Shown here: in pieces, positions 55,601-64,000 of the stretch
How the letters are laid out: each line of letters opens with the position of its first letter
How positions within the stretch are numbered: position 1 is the stretch's first letter
Notes under the pieces: generated by a model
Database searches by the model: none
Told to the model about the DNA's origin: nothing
Seen by the model: only the letters and a program-made list of their open reading frames with translations
Assembly (NCBI GenBank): GCA_949316235.1
Contig: OX438754.1
Location: 3,085,501 to 3,149,500, forward strand
Direction: 5' to 3'
Length of the DNA stretch: 64,000 bases
Source of the DNA: Oegoconia quadripuncta
Lineage: Eukaryota; Arthropoda; Insecta; Lepidoptera; Autostichidae
Program-made: the position numbers and the translations under genes

Positions 55601-58600
55601 TTTTGTTGCTATTTTATAGATGTTATGTTTAAGTAGGTATATTTGTCTATTGATCTATGTATGTATGTGTATGTAAATATATGAAATGTATTCACGTAGT
55701 TTGTATCTGCATCCCTATTTAATACCGCACAACCTACCTATTTCAAATGTACTGTCCTTATATCCAAAGGTTGCCTGGAAGAGATCGCTTTTAGTGATAA
55801 GGTCGCCAAATTGTACATTCTATTTTTACCACTTTTCTGAAACTGTATTTTCTTATCTGTTGTGCAATAAAGTGTATTTGTATTGTATTGTATTTGCTGT
55901 TACTTACAATAGTAATAGGTGATCGGCGGCAGGAAGATGGCGCAGGTGCACCAGTGCATGGTAATCATAAATATCATCGTAAGTTGCACTCCCCGCTGCC
56001 AGATGTAGGATCGCGTAAAGATCTGGACAAAAGTCGTGAACAATATTACATTAATCCTCACTCATCATCACTTTCCTGCCCTTATCCCACTCTAGGTGGG
56101 GTTGGCACATCTGTGACAACATGTAGACATAGACATAGACACAGACACAGACACAGACACAGACACAGACACAGACACAGACACAGACACAGACACAGAC
56201 ACAGACACAGACACAGACACAGACACAGACACAGACACAGACACAGACACAGACACAGACACAGACACAGACACAGACACAGACACAGACACAGACACAG
56301 ACACAGACACAGACACAGACACAGACACAGACACAGACACAGACACAGACACAGACACAGACACAGACACAGACATAGACATAGACATATATTTATTTGA
56401 CACCACACTATAGCAACAACTATATTAATAAAAACAAGAAAATTATCACAATATACAGAAACAGATTTTGAAATGCGGTGAGTGCAGTGTGATGTCAAAA
56501 ATGGACTCCATCTCAGCATATGCTGTAGCAATTGTTACAGCGCTGGTTTTCAGAGGAGGCCAACATCAAGAGCCTCCGACGCGATGCGGAAAGTTGTACT
56601 AGTTGCGCAAATCCATCCACATAACTAAATATAACAGTTGCATATAGATAAAATTAAACATTATTTAATATATATACTGAATATTTATAAAGATATTTCA
56701 TCCTCTTCCACTCTCTGTCAGTCGCAGTCTACCCACACCTTCTTCGGTCTTCCTCTACCTCTGTATCCCTCCACATTCATACTTAGCACTTGTCTCCTTA
56801 CGTGCTTTTCATCCCTCCTCATAATGTGCCCAAACCTATTACTCCTCAACTATTCTGTTAACCCGCACTATTCTCAGTTATTCAACGAGGTCTCTCCTCA
56901 TCTCCTCTCCTGGGCCTCATAAGGAAGCTTAAGGTTTTTTATGCACAACGGATTAGCATGTGACTTCAATCAAATCAGTTGTTAAGTGTAAATGAGGCCG
57001 AAGGTGGAAGTGACCTGACACGGAAACCCATCTTATTTGGGTTACGATCCAGATGCTCGGTGTTTCATTAACAACCCAGCGGATTAGTAAATTGTGGCAG
57101 TGGACCAAAAGCTCGTAGAACTGATGGCGTGTTGGGACATAAAGATCCTGAAGTGCAGATCACGTAAGCGCAGAGTACCTAGGACATCCACTCACAAGGT
57201 GGACGGACTTGATGAAAGTCACCAGAAGTCGTTGGGTACAGGCCTCTTCCAACCGATTGCTATGGAAATATATGGAGGCCTATTTTCAGCAGAGGACGTC
57301 CTGTGGCTGATATGATGATAATGTTGATGATTGTCAGTTCACTCTGGCCTTCAGAGCCGAATGGTATAGTAACACGGCATGGTACGTCATCGACATACCG
57401 GACATTCGCACTCAACATCAGTTTTTCTCTTGGGATCTTCAAGATCAGGGTTAATGGCACGGACCATATACAAATAGGAATTGATGCAATACATTATTTC
57501 TATATTATTACGTGTCGCAACTTCGAGGAATGAGAGGGGCTCTTAAGACGGAGATTCAGGTGGGGTCTAAAGTACCATCTAGCGGAGACTAGAAAAATGT
57601 GCTCCATAAGTACGTCGAATCGATTGTACTTTGTAGTTCCGCTACTGATCGCTAGATGTACACTACTAATAGTTATTGATAATAATATTACTTACGTGTG
57701 ATATTGGACTGAATCAGTGGTATTACATATCGAAATACAACCCTTCATCTTTAACGGATTTGTGACAGAAAAAATAAGTATCGAGCAGAATGTGCGCGGA
57801 ACAGCTTGTGACCCAGCGACGGCAACCGACGGCAAAATAGGCCACGCCCATTGTGTCGTCACTGGTGTCGATTCGGATGTACACCAACTAAAACTTTTGG
57901 AGTGGTGCCGTCGTTTCGAACTTTCCAGGGAGAAAGAGACAGTACCTACTACTTTAAAACTGGTTTTAGTTTAGTTTAGTTGGTGTACATCCGGATCGAC
58001 ACGATTGCACAATTAAAAACACTGCACACTCAACAGTTGAGATTGTATTCAAACACCAGTATAAAAATATGCCACTGGATCGGTAAAGGGCACGCTCTGG
58101 TAAATACCAGAGCGTGGCCTAGGTACTACAGAGACTGAGGCCCGTATGACATGATCTCTCTCCAACAGACATCTCCGCTTGGGGACAGTAAAAAGGGACA
58201 GATTTATGTAACTTGTATATCTGCACCTCTTTCTAACTATGCTCAAGCACAGATCTACGCTTGAGCAACATTCTGATATACTGGCCTAAAACGTTTATCC
58301 AACATAGCCAATATAAACACCACAATGTATTAATGAATATGAGAGGGATGAACCTTCACAAAAGTCGTCAAGTTCTTCTTAACGGCGACTATCTTGGCGC
58401 ACCGCAGCAGAGGCATGTATTGGGGCACCATGAGATACATGTGGTTCATTTTGAAGAATAACATTACGAACGCCAGCGGTAGACAGGAGATGAAGTCCAC
58501 AAGGAACCAAGTGCATAAATAATGGCTGAAATAGCAAATACAGAACGTCAGTTATTATAGGGTCTAACAAAATTAACCCGACAAACTTTGGCAATTGCAC

Positions 58601-61600
58601 GTACATGACAATAAAATAATATATTCATTAAAAACACTAGCCTTAAAAATTTTGTTTCCGAGTAAAAAAATTAAATGTAAGTGCAAATGAAAATACAAAT
58701 TAACAGACTTACTTCATTTCGATTGTACCTTATTTTAGGTCGCTAAAGGGGGTGGCAGGGCACAGGGCGCAATCACAATCCAAGCGCGGACAATCACAGC
58801 AAGTCGTGTGGTCACCTTTCGGCGTCTTCAAAGATACCGCGGCACGTGTTTGCGTGGTATGGCAAAGTACTTACAGCGTGCGGCCATTAAAGTCCAACTC
58901 ACAAAATTGATATTTCTAAATTTTATTTTTTTGATTAAAATCTGTTAACTTTAATGTTAACAGATTTTAATCATCCTATACATGCACTCTGCAACGTTTG
59001 TCGGGTTAATTTTGTTAGACCTTATATATTGATACAGGGCTGCTTGGTATCCTCTTCTTCAGCTAGAGCAGGGGTCTCAAAACTAGGGCCCGCGGGCCAA
59101 GTGCGGCCCTCAACGTCTACCAATAGGGCCCGCGGCCGTTTACCAATTTCAAATAGGAAACAATTTTATTAAGATCAATGAAGATGTGTATAACAGTGAC
59201 TTCCCACTGACAATTATTTGGAATTTTGGATTAAAACTGGTGGAAGTCATCAGCAATTTAGTCCAGCAGTAAGGATATACACTTTTAACTTCTTATAATT
59301 TTAAAGGCCGTGATTTTTTGCACATGGATAGAGTACCTGTCAGTAATAGAATGAAAAAAAAATCTAACAAATCGGTAGCTTGCTTTAGTTATAATACTTA
59401 GTTATAATAATTTAGTAATAAAACATACCTAGACTATATGATTAAAATTACCACTGTGAATTACATTGCGTCGGTGAATATACTTACAATCCCTGTAACT
59501 ACCTACTTAGGTATTTTCAAAATAATCGAGCAATAACTTATTTACAATTATGAAAAATTTCACCGATGGCAAATATCACGATTCAATAAACTATTTTAAG
59601 AAAATAATAAAGTAGCCATTGATTCATTTTTTAGAAAAAAGTTTTCGAAGATCTTAACATCTTCTACAACGCATTGAAGTGCACAGTGATAACTTTTATT
59701 TAATATTGTAGGATTTATAACTATACTATACCTAAAGCAAATTCCTGATCATATAATACATATACTTTCCCCAGAGAAGAACGAGCAAGAAACTTTTTTA
59801 TATAAGTATTTTTATAATTTATGATTCGACATTGATAAAGAAAATAATAGACTGGATATCGCTGAGCGGTTCATCTCCACGCATTCTTATCATCACTAGT
59901 CACAAATATTATAATAGCGTTTGGCACAAAGTTTCCGTTTAATCGTGGTTTTGAATTATATTTACTTATTAATCATTCATGAGCACAAAATGCGATGTGT
60001 ACTTACCAGGCGATTCTACTTCTTGTCATAACGACATTAGACGCATGCCCCTCCTGAAAGCCCGTGTTGAATCCGATAATGATGTCCATCAAGCAGATGC
60101 AGTCGAGCGCCAGGAGTACGTAGTCCAAAATATTAAGCGAGGGGTAAGGGGTCGAATGAAAAATGTAACACAGGCGCAGTGGTGCGATTACCATGTGACT
60201 GATGTTTATCACAGTCATGAACGTGTTCCAGAGTAGGCTGTGAAATAAAAGATCGAGATAATATAATAAATTTTATTCTCTAATCGCCTCGTATAGAAGT
60301 TCACATGGCGTTCATTGCTGAACATAGGCCTCCCCAATAGAGTTACAGAGCGACCGATTGGAAGAGGCCTGCATCTAGGGACTTTTGGTGACCTTCATCA
60401 GGGACGTCCACCCATAAAGGTTTGTGGTTGTACAATGGTAATCAGAATAACACTACTCCGAAGAACGGTTAACCGAAATCCGTGTACATTGCGGAGTTTG
60501 TTCATTATCAAAAATTTTAATTAAAACCAACTCAGAAATGTACTCGGATCTCGGCCAATCGTTCTTCGGAGTAGTGTAATTGGGATTACTCGTATTCGAT
60601 ATACTTATGAGATGTGCTGGACTTATTGAATAAGTAGCAATCATAGTGCCACACCAAAAAAAAAAAAAAAAAAAAAAAAAGTAGTAATCAAAAGAAGTTT
60701 ACAAATGAAACTATATGAAATTATTTATTTTGTGTTAGGTATTGTACCTGGGTACCAATGTGGATGTCACAAATGATAAAAAATAAAAATAATTTTTTAT
60801 CAAACGAACCATTACATTTTGCCTTTTCAAATATTGATAAGAAAAAAATAACCTTATGAAGCTAAATGGATGTAGTACGTATTTCCCTCCGGCCAGCACC
60901 TGCTTCTGCCTCTCCGCCAGGATCGCCGGGTAGCTGATGAAGTAGTTGAACGAGTCGGGATGATAGTCGGAGAGAAGCGTCAGCTTCCGTATACTGCGGC
61001 ATATATTGCGTCCCGGCAGTTTGGGTAACATACTTGCGGAGCCTGTCCATTGAAAATGTTTCTTAGGCCCGTATTAATAAACCGTTCTCAAGATTGACAT
61101 TGCCGCAAGTTGACGCTTGAGAATCTGTTGCATATTAAAACAGCTTCAGAAAAAATGGTCTTGAGACCGAGACGCGATCTCAATCTCAAGAACGATTTAT
61201 TAATACGGGCCTTAGTCAAACATGGGGAGAAGTCTCCGGGGAAGACAGGTATTTCAGCTGCTATTGGTCGGGGGCGGCATCTTTATTTATATTACCTGTA
61301 ATTTGTATATTTTGGATTTTGATGGCCAATAAACCCAAAAGAAAGCCCTTGTATTCGCTAATCGTATTATCTGGCGCGTTCAGTCCTTAGATGGGGGATC
61401 GCTAGAGGCATGTTATTACTTGTGTGCGGAGGGCACGAATAGTCGGTGCGGTTGTTTATGAAGGCAGTCGTTAAGCCAAGTGATCTGCAGAGGCGGCTCA
61501 ATAACACTAGTCTGTTAGATGGCGTCTAGGCCGCATTGGGCCCGCGTGGTGGATTATGGACCATTCTGTGAGAGGAGGATGTGCCTCAACAGTATAGATA

Positions 61601-61877
61601 TAGAAACTTTTATTCAGTACCACAATACATTGTACAGAACCATAAATATAATTATTATTATACAGGAAGAAATCTTAGAATAATGCACAATATCATTGTA
61701 GAAGTGAAAGGGCTTGCTGGCTCAGCTAACGCTGCAAACGCTGAACGCGCTTACAACACTGATAATTCTGCCAGTGCCTCAAGTGGAAAGTGACGTTCAG
61801 CTTAAAACAGAACTTTGGAAGTAAATAAATAATTAGTGGGATGGTAGCAGTATTGGTTATTTGTTATATAATATGTG

Positions 61878-61929
<52 letters not shown>

Positions 61930-62306
61930 TATTATATAAGTTGTATTTCGTTTGAAAAGCGTGCTGGGGTGAGTTAGTTATTAATATTATGTTGGTGATG
62001 CATGTATTTATAATATTAGTATAAGTAGTACTTATTTTAGGCTATACGGAAATCAGCCTTACAGTATGGATGTGTAAGGCTGTTGATGAACAGCATTTCG
62101 TGCAGCAATATCAGTGACTTTGTACAGTCAGTGTTAGATGGAAAGTAACAGAAAAGGTAGTAGGTATTAGTTATTTTGTGGTAAGTGCTTTTAAATCTGT
62201 GGTCAAAGTTTTTACCAAGATTCAAAGAACAGTCGTGTTTATTGGACATTCTCGTTGCCCATTTATGTAGCGGCTCGCCGGTAGAGGCTGTCGGCGACTC
62301 GATCAT
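43604..62306 (-). CDS. Divergent cyclic-nucleotide-gated/HCN-type channel, 560 aa, 12 exons
   Basis: Exons (minus): 62306-62216, 61042-60853, 60237-60007, 58525-58354, 56022-55908, 52270-52148, 50114-50016, 47578-47505, 46665-46548, 46046-45823, 44360-44233, 43721-43604. All are GT-AG, and the total is exactly 561 codons. The N-terminal HPFSFI region precedes S1 (95-120). S2 is at ~130-155 and S3 (HYLCTWFLVDFISCLPLAF) at ~172-190. S4 is poor in arginines, followed by S5, a pore exon with FFGTGYS (306-312) and S6 (about 316-348). A C-linker (RYNELMNQVE, QFPIQLKRRVRDFY) leads to a cyclic-nucleotide-binding domain (~415-525) with FGEVALL and R501, then a short C-helix. It is probably a plasma-membrane cation channel opened by cAMP or cGMP, but the filter matches neither classical CNG nor HCN. 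Exons 1 and 7 are the least certain individually; phases support both. Confidence 0.88.
43780..44225 (+). mobile_element. LINE 3' end abutting a channel splice donor
   Basis: Ends GCGCAATAAAGAGTATTTGT plus ATTGTATTGTA repeats, reaching within about 8 bp of the exon 11 donor at 44232. It also holds a hairpin-like pair around 43932-43989 (ACAAACATGTGAC against GTCACATGTTTGT). The left boundary is unclear. Confidence 0.5.
44405..45300 (-). mobile_element. LINE reverse-transcriptase C-terminal half with 3' UTR
   Basis: The open minus frame 45292-44612 (226 aa) reads VFLGLTLDAKLQWGPHIEKL, SYGILLWGNAADIHMIF and VLQKRAIRAIYKLGPRESL, and ends DYLNDKQAWT. This is the thumb and C-terminal region of a Jockey-superfamily LINE. 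The 3' UTR extends to 44405. The sense strand is that of the host channel gene (intron 10). The homologous end is at 21040. Confidence 0.8.
46270..46515. mobile_element. Fold-back element in a channel intron
   Basis: Imperfect inverted arms: AGATCTATTGCATTAATTAT pairs with ATAATTAATGTAATAGATCT, and outer CTGCAGCTAAAACTAT pairs with TACTTTTAGTTGCAGG. No coding sequence. Intron 9. Confidence 0.6.
46930..47220 (-). mobile_element. tRNA-derived SINE (family B), reversed
   Basis: In plus sense: ACCTCAATCACACCTGATGT at the left, GATAAGATGGTGGTAGCTAG in the middle, TTTACATTGAGCCACGGAGG at the right. Complement of the 41835 copy. Channel intron 8. Confidence 0.8.
47723..48025. mobile_element. MITE with GGGGGCC ends
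   Basis: 303 bp with inverted ends GGGGGCCGATCGCGCTA and TAGCGCGATTGGCCCCC (one mismatch). Internally repeated AAACCAAAACCAAAAACGTT-like blocks occur in both orientations. Channel intron 7. Confidence 0.75.
48195..48660 (-). mobile_element. LINE-like 3' end repeat, copy 2
   Basis: The longer relative of 26437-26655, with CCTGTGTTTCAGGCGAAACT and AGATATCTATAAATAAAG blocks. It contains about 200 bp absent from copy 1, including GGTCTCCGCTCTTCCACGG. Channel intron 7. Confidence 0.55.
49759..49972. repeat. Imperfect ~45-bp tandem repeat
   Basis: About five diverged units built on GGATTAGCGATTAACGAAGT followed by TAACTTTTTTAGTAAC. It starts roughly 45 bp below the pore exon of the channel gene, within intron 7. 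Confidence 0.7.
50884..51120 (-). mobile_element. tRNA-derived SINE (family A)
   Basis: In plus sense: GACATACACACAGCGCTGCG, TTGTGGATACCAGATGGTTG, AACATCCACAACTCGGGTAC, CGGGATTCGAACCCACAACC, and head CTAACCACTACACCAAACAG. A near-complete copy in channel intron 6. Confidence 0.8.
51284..51618. mobile_element. PIF/Harbinger-like MITE with TAA duplication
   Basis: Starts GGCCCGTATTAATAAACC, ends AATACGGGCC, flanked by TAA at 51281-51283 and 51619-51621. Interior close to the 22790 copy. Channel intron 6. Confidence 0.82.
51728..51922 (+). other. Unassigned ORF with hydrophobic segments, possible exon
   Basis: A 64-codon frame opening MEISDILFTGLMVLSLGC with a following hydrophobic MFFAVANSAV segment, then RVFYELLDISKTDPLYKQL. 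A donor-like GTATGT overlaps the end of the frame, and AATAAA lies about 10 bp past its stop. The composition is more protein-like than neighbouring frames. It could be an exon of a chemoreceptor-like membrane protein, but I do not recognise the family and found no partner exon. Antisense within channel intron 6. Confidence 0.25.
52580..52790 (+). mobile_element. LINE ORF2 C-terminal Cys/His fragment
   Basis: The frame reads TSTCNDCGVIEDVHHVLNEC, then RRYSDDITTVYSPLQIRN and a stop. This is the CxxC...H...C tail typical of R1-like LINE polyproteins. Channel intron 5. Confidence 0.65.
53465..55584 (+). mobile_element. Intact Tc1/mariner-superfamily element with 268-bp TIRs
   Basis: 2120 bp starting CAGGGCGTCCCAAAG and ending CTTTGGGACGCCCTG, flanked by TA (53463-53464 and 55585-55586). 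Arms 53465-53732 and 55317-55584 are near-perfect inverted repeats. The host LINE copy defines the empty site. It encodes one full-length transposase and looks recently active. Confidence 0.95.
54177..55238 (+). CDS. Tc1/mariner-superfamily transposase, 353 aa
   Basis: A single uninterrupted frame. The N-terminal ~110 residues form helix-turn-helix DNA-binding modules (DISRSLRWYGVKYPDRQIPS; IGVSKSKIHRVLKKHG). The catalytic region follows: IIWTDESNF with the first Asp, IFQQDGAPAHNS with the second, and WPARSPDLTPLDFFFWGYVK holding the third. By count, 35 residues separate the second Asp from the SPD Asp and 40 from the PLD Asp, so the DDxD subclass is left open. The enzyme cuts at the terminal repeats and reinserts at TA. 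The ATG at 54177 gives the longest frame and the expected length for the superfamily. No stops or frameshifts, so it is plausibly functional. Antisense within channel intron 5. Confidence 0.93.
   Translation: MAYQVSFDLMEAYFLNDKDISRSLRWYGVKYPDRQIPSRKVLKRLVNNLKTLGRFDKRPREPQQENHTINDEELGILIYFSAFPKASVREGEHEIGVSKSKIHRVLKKHGFKSYVEGRLVQKLLPGDTERRKNFCLDIQARLLEDPNFLDNIIWTDESNFSNNGMYNRNNNRIWSKENPLRVTETNNQVRFSLNCWCGLLKNRVFLIHFYQGTLNTEKYLGILQILRDKIRNHSAAEQENLIFQQDGAPAHNSRRAADFLNECFPTWIGTNRPIRWPARSPDLTPLDFFFWGYVKDMLYKKRYENVGELQTELCHITSSVHHKMIRKSTGSGLIKRLAICVRQEGSHFEHLIN
56125..56388 (+). repeat. (AGACAC)n hexanucleotide satellite
   Basis: About 44 tandem units; the interior is AGACAC and a few AGACAT variants sit at both ends. 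It gives spurious Arg-His, Cys-Leu and Ser-Val open frames. It begins about 100 bp from channel exon 5, in intron 4. Confidence 0.95.
56695..56860 (-). mobile_element. LINE ORF2 C-terminal fragment
   Basis: The minus frame reads IMRRDEKHVRRQVLSMNVEG, then YRGRGRPKKVWVDCD and a stop. It is a basic C-terminal motif of lepidopteran RTE-like reverse transcriptases. Channel intron 4. Confidence 0.7.
57095..57320 (+). mobile_element. RTE-like LINE 3' fragment
   Basis: Degenerate relative of 24190-24440, with CATCCACTCACAAGGTGGAC, CTTCCAACCGATTGCTATGG and GAGGACGTCCTGTGGCTGAT. A similar reversed remnant lies at 60300-60425. Channel intron 4. Confidence 0.6.
57865..58002. mobile_element. 138-bp MITE
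   Basis: Inverted ends GTGTCGATTCGGATGTACAC and GTGTACATCCGGATCGACAC (one mismatch), extending inward through ACCAACTAAA. No coding sequence. Channel intron 4. Confidence 0.75.
58139..58286. mobile_element. MITE family 2, second copy
   Basis: Matches 31995-32142: a TCCGCTTGGGGACAGTAAAA interior and CTCAAGCACAGATCTACGCT. Ends GGCCCGTATG and ATACTGGCC. It lies about 70 bp below exon 4 of the channel, in intron 4. Confidence 0.7.
58560..59021. mobile_element. Fold-back element with 26-bp ends and inner hairpin
   Basis: Outer arms 58561-58586 and 58996-59021 are exact reverse complements. An inner perfect 17-bp hairpin lies at 58933-58972. The GC-rich middle (58740-58890) is unlike the rest and may be an insertion. 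Starts 35 bp upstream of channel exon 4 in the transcript direction (intron 3). Confidence 0.7.
59069..59160 (+). mobile_element. hAT-like element end
   Basis: Starts CAGGGGTCTCAAAACTAGGG followed by GGCCCGCGGGCC palindromic blocks, resembling hAT MITE termini. The opposite end was not found. Channel intron 3. Confidence 0.4.
60438..60589. mobile_element. 152-bp MITE
   Basis: Inverted arms of about 30 bp: CACTACTCCGAAGAACG at the left pairs with CGTTCTTCGGAGTAGTG at the right, and outer GTAATC pairs with GATTAC. No coding sequence. Channel intron 2. Confidence 0.75.
61066..61211. mobile_element. PIF/Harbinger-like MITE next to a splice acceptor
   Basis: 146 bp, starts GGCCCGTATTAATAAACC, ends ATTTATTAATACGGGCC, flanked by TTA at 61063-61065 and 61212-61214. 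Only 23 bp of intron separate it from channel exon 2. Confidence 0.85.
61375..61560 (+). mobile_element. 5S-derived SINE, 3' part
   Basis: GATGGGGGATCGCTAGAGGC continues the 5S-like GGATGGGTGACC region, followed by GTGCGGAGGGCACGAATAG as in the copy at 31778. The head is missing. Channel intron 1. Confidence 0.5.
61879..61923. repeat. (AT)n microsatellite
   Basis: About 22 uninterrupted AT dinucleotides in channel intron 1. Confidence 0.95.
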
Positions 62307-62489
62307 TTTGAACTTATCACAATATCTTGACTTCTGTGCTTGCTTCTGTAGTCTGCAATTTCGACATCGACCTCAACTTGACATTTGTGATGGATGACAG
62401 ATAATGAATGGTTGAGTAAAGAGAATAGGAACTTCTTTCGATAAATAGTTAAGGGAGACAATGGAGAACTCTACCATAACATTTTATCA

Positions 62490-62655
62490 TCAGCAGAATT
62501 ACACGAGCCCACTGTTGGGGCACAGCCTCTGGATCACACGGGTTCAGTGCAGATTGGTGAATTTGTAACCGGAGCCAGCAATGTAATGCGTCCTCCGAAG
62601 CACGGAACACTCGTATTAAAATGCTAGCAGTGATCGATCACCCATCCAAGGAATA
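62490..62655 (-). mobile_element. 5S-derived SINE, reversed and partial
   Basis: On minus: CCTTGGATGGGTGATCGATC (5S-like 3' region), GTGCTTCGGAGGACGC, then the family body. It lies upstream of the channel start codon. Confidence 0.5.
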
Positions 62656-64000
62656 AAGTTCGTGACGTTATGTATTTATTTATGTACAAGACCAGAATTG
62701 TTTGAAGAACCTTTATTGGAAATAAAATTGCCAATAAAGTGCATTTATTACAGCTGAGATTTTGGTTAAAGCGTATCCAATCATAAAATAAAATTATAGG
62801 TAGAAAGGTACCTACTTAAGAAATATTTTCTTTTGCATATTTAAAAAAAAACGACATAGGTACTTTATCATTATTTGTATTTATTTACATATTTTACAAA
62901 ATTTTAGTTACTAATTGCTATATATAAATAGTTTAATTTACAATTTACATAAATTGTCCTCTTATTTATTATATCTGTATTTATAATAATACACGTAATA
63001 AAAACCCTAGGACTTCAATCAAAGAACATAAAGTAGGTAAGTAGGTAGGTACCCAAGAATGCAAATAACTTTGTTCTACAACTCTAAACAACGTTTCATG
63101 AATTTCCAAGACATAGAACAAAAGTTGTTCCTTTTGGAAGTGTAAAGGCCTTCGAGGGATCAACAGGGTATATTATTATATAAATGAACACACTACGAAA
63201 TGACAGTCGAAGGTGGTTCCACTCAAGTAAATATATCGTCGCGTAACTCAAAGCGATTGACCTTTCAGGAGAGCAATTCTCTCATTTTAAATCATTATAA
63301 CAAGTAACTAAAAAGATAAAAATAATTGAATAGTACGATTTAAGTTGTATTTACTACAAAAAAATTTGTTGTCCTTTTTGTTTCACGACACCTCTCGGTG
63401 TATTATGGAACTACATATCCCTACGCTATGTTTTTGTTTACGACATAACGCGTCGCCATTGGACAACTATCTTGTCATTCATTGGTCAAACGGTGCCAAC
63501 TTTAAATTTCAAACTTTTTTTGAGTTACGCGGTATTTCATAAACAAAGTCCTAACAACAAAACAAGAATGTCAAGCTGCAGTTGATTTAGATTCGGATAT
63601 TTTAAAGTACTGCAAACAGTACTACTTAATTAACTATGACATTTTTATAGCAAGATTGAAATTAAATGTTTTTTTTATATTTTTTTGTTGTTAACATACA
63701 TGCAGCCATTATCATAAAACTAATACATAATTCATACATAATATAATGGAGGCTATTTAATTGTTTAATATTAATTCATTCTTTGTTACTGTTATTGTTT
63801 AGCGGAGCAGATATAATTTATTCTGCTGTTTATAAAATTTCACGACTATTTTAACATGACTACCATATTTGTATGCCCAATTTGGTTGATCACAGAGATC
63901 ATATATATAAGTTAATGTATCATAACAACCTGTACACCTGTGTATCACAAATAAATAAATGATTGATTGATTGATTGAGTTTTGTGCTGGTCAGATTTTC
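62656..64000. other. Upstream flank of the channel gene, nothing recognised
   Basis: AT-rich sequence that may contain the channel promoter or 5' UTR exons; none could be identified. A short LINE-type tail with AAATAAATAAATGATTGATT lies at 63945-63980. Confidence 0.4.

Larger units (their letters stand above)
53030..55893 (+). mobile_element. LINE 3' end split by a mariner
   Basis: The left part carries a coding end (SFTLQAIRLWNSLPESIRRA, then QTLNAFKVAV) and ATATATCAATAAATATTTAT. After the mariner (53465-55584) it resumes with TTTGTATTTTGTTGCTATTT, GCCTGGAAGAGATCGCTTTT and an AATAAAGTGTATTTG tail. It is the twin of 13771-19000. The tail ends about 13 bp from the exon 5 donor of the channel. 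Confidence 0.8.

Noticed and set aside
55888..56531. Arg-His, Cys-Leu and Ser-Val repeat proteins
   Set aside because: All three are translations of the AGACAC hexamer satellite in different frames.
62037..62306. 89-codon minus ORF as a separate gene
   Set aside because: Its first 30 codons fit as channel exon 1 with a donor at 62215; the remainder is intron read-through.
1..64000. CRISPR array, bacterial operon or prophage
   Set aside because: No spaced direct repeats with unique spacers, no Shine-Dalgarno-led gene clusters; the genes are spliced eukaryotic genes.

Overview
The window is nuclear DNA from an insect, most probably a moth or butterfly. It has intron-split metazoan genes in AT-rich sequence and a very dense load of transposon remnants of lepidopteran type: RTE-like, Jockey and CR1-like LINE ends, tRNA- and 5S-derived SINEs, Helitron mini-copies, and mariner, hAT and PIF/Harbinger MITEs. 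No bacterial, organellar or viral gene block was seen. The species call is an inference from this repeat content. Coding calls below come from reading frames, splice sites and phase agreement across exons; nothing was aligned to a database.

From left to right the protein genes are: (1) the start of Elongin B on the minus strand (1736-1951), continuing off the left edge; (2) a plus-strand RING plus C2H2 zinc-finger gene (5744-13477, six exons, 529 aa) whose fifth exon starts a GC-rich tandem array of 11 copies of a zinc-finger-encoding unit; (3) a small two-exon methyltransferase-like gene on plus (31198-32572, 194 aa); (4) a three-exon, 11-finger C2H2 protein on minus (32695-38191, 1141 aa), tail to tail with (3); (5) TMEM258/Kuduk on plus (40344-40668, 81 aa); (6) a twelve-exon divergent cyclic-nucleotide-gated-type channel on minus (62306 down to 43604, 560 aa). 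In every multi-exon model the phases close exactly.

The rest is mobile DNA. A near-complete Jockey-like LINE (14394-18928, minus) sits inside an older LINE 3' end. A second copy of that same LINE end (53030-55893) is split by an intact mariner-type element with 268-bp terminal repeats and a 353-aa transposase. An internally deleted copy of that mariner lies at 29911-30935. The channel gene's introns hold most of the other insertions, some of them within 25 bp of splice sites.

The most unusual feature is the 1.1-kb array at 11241-12378. Each unit repeats a complete C2H2 finger, a splice donor, an in-frame stop and a C-rich tract whose complement can form G-quadruplexes, all within the intron of a working-looking gene. 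It could be a real expanded exon-intron minisatellite or an assembly artefact; the sequence alone cannot decide.
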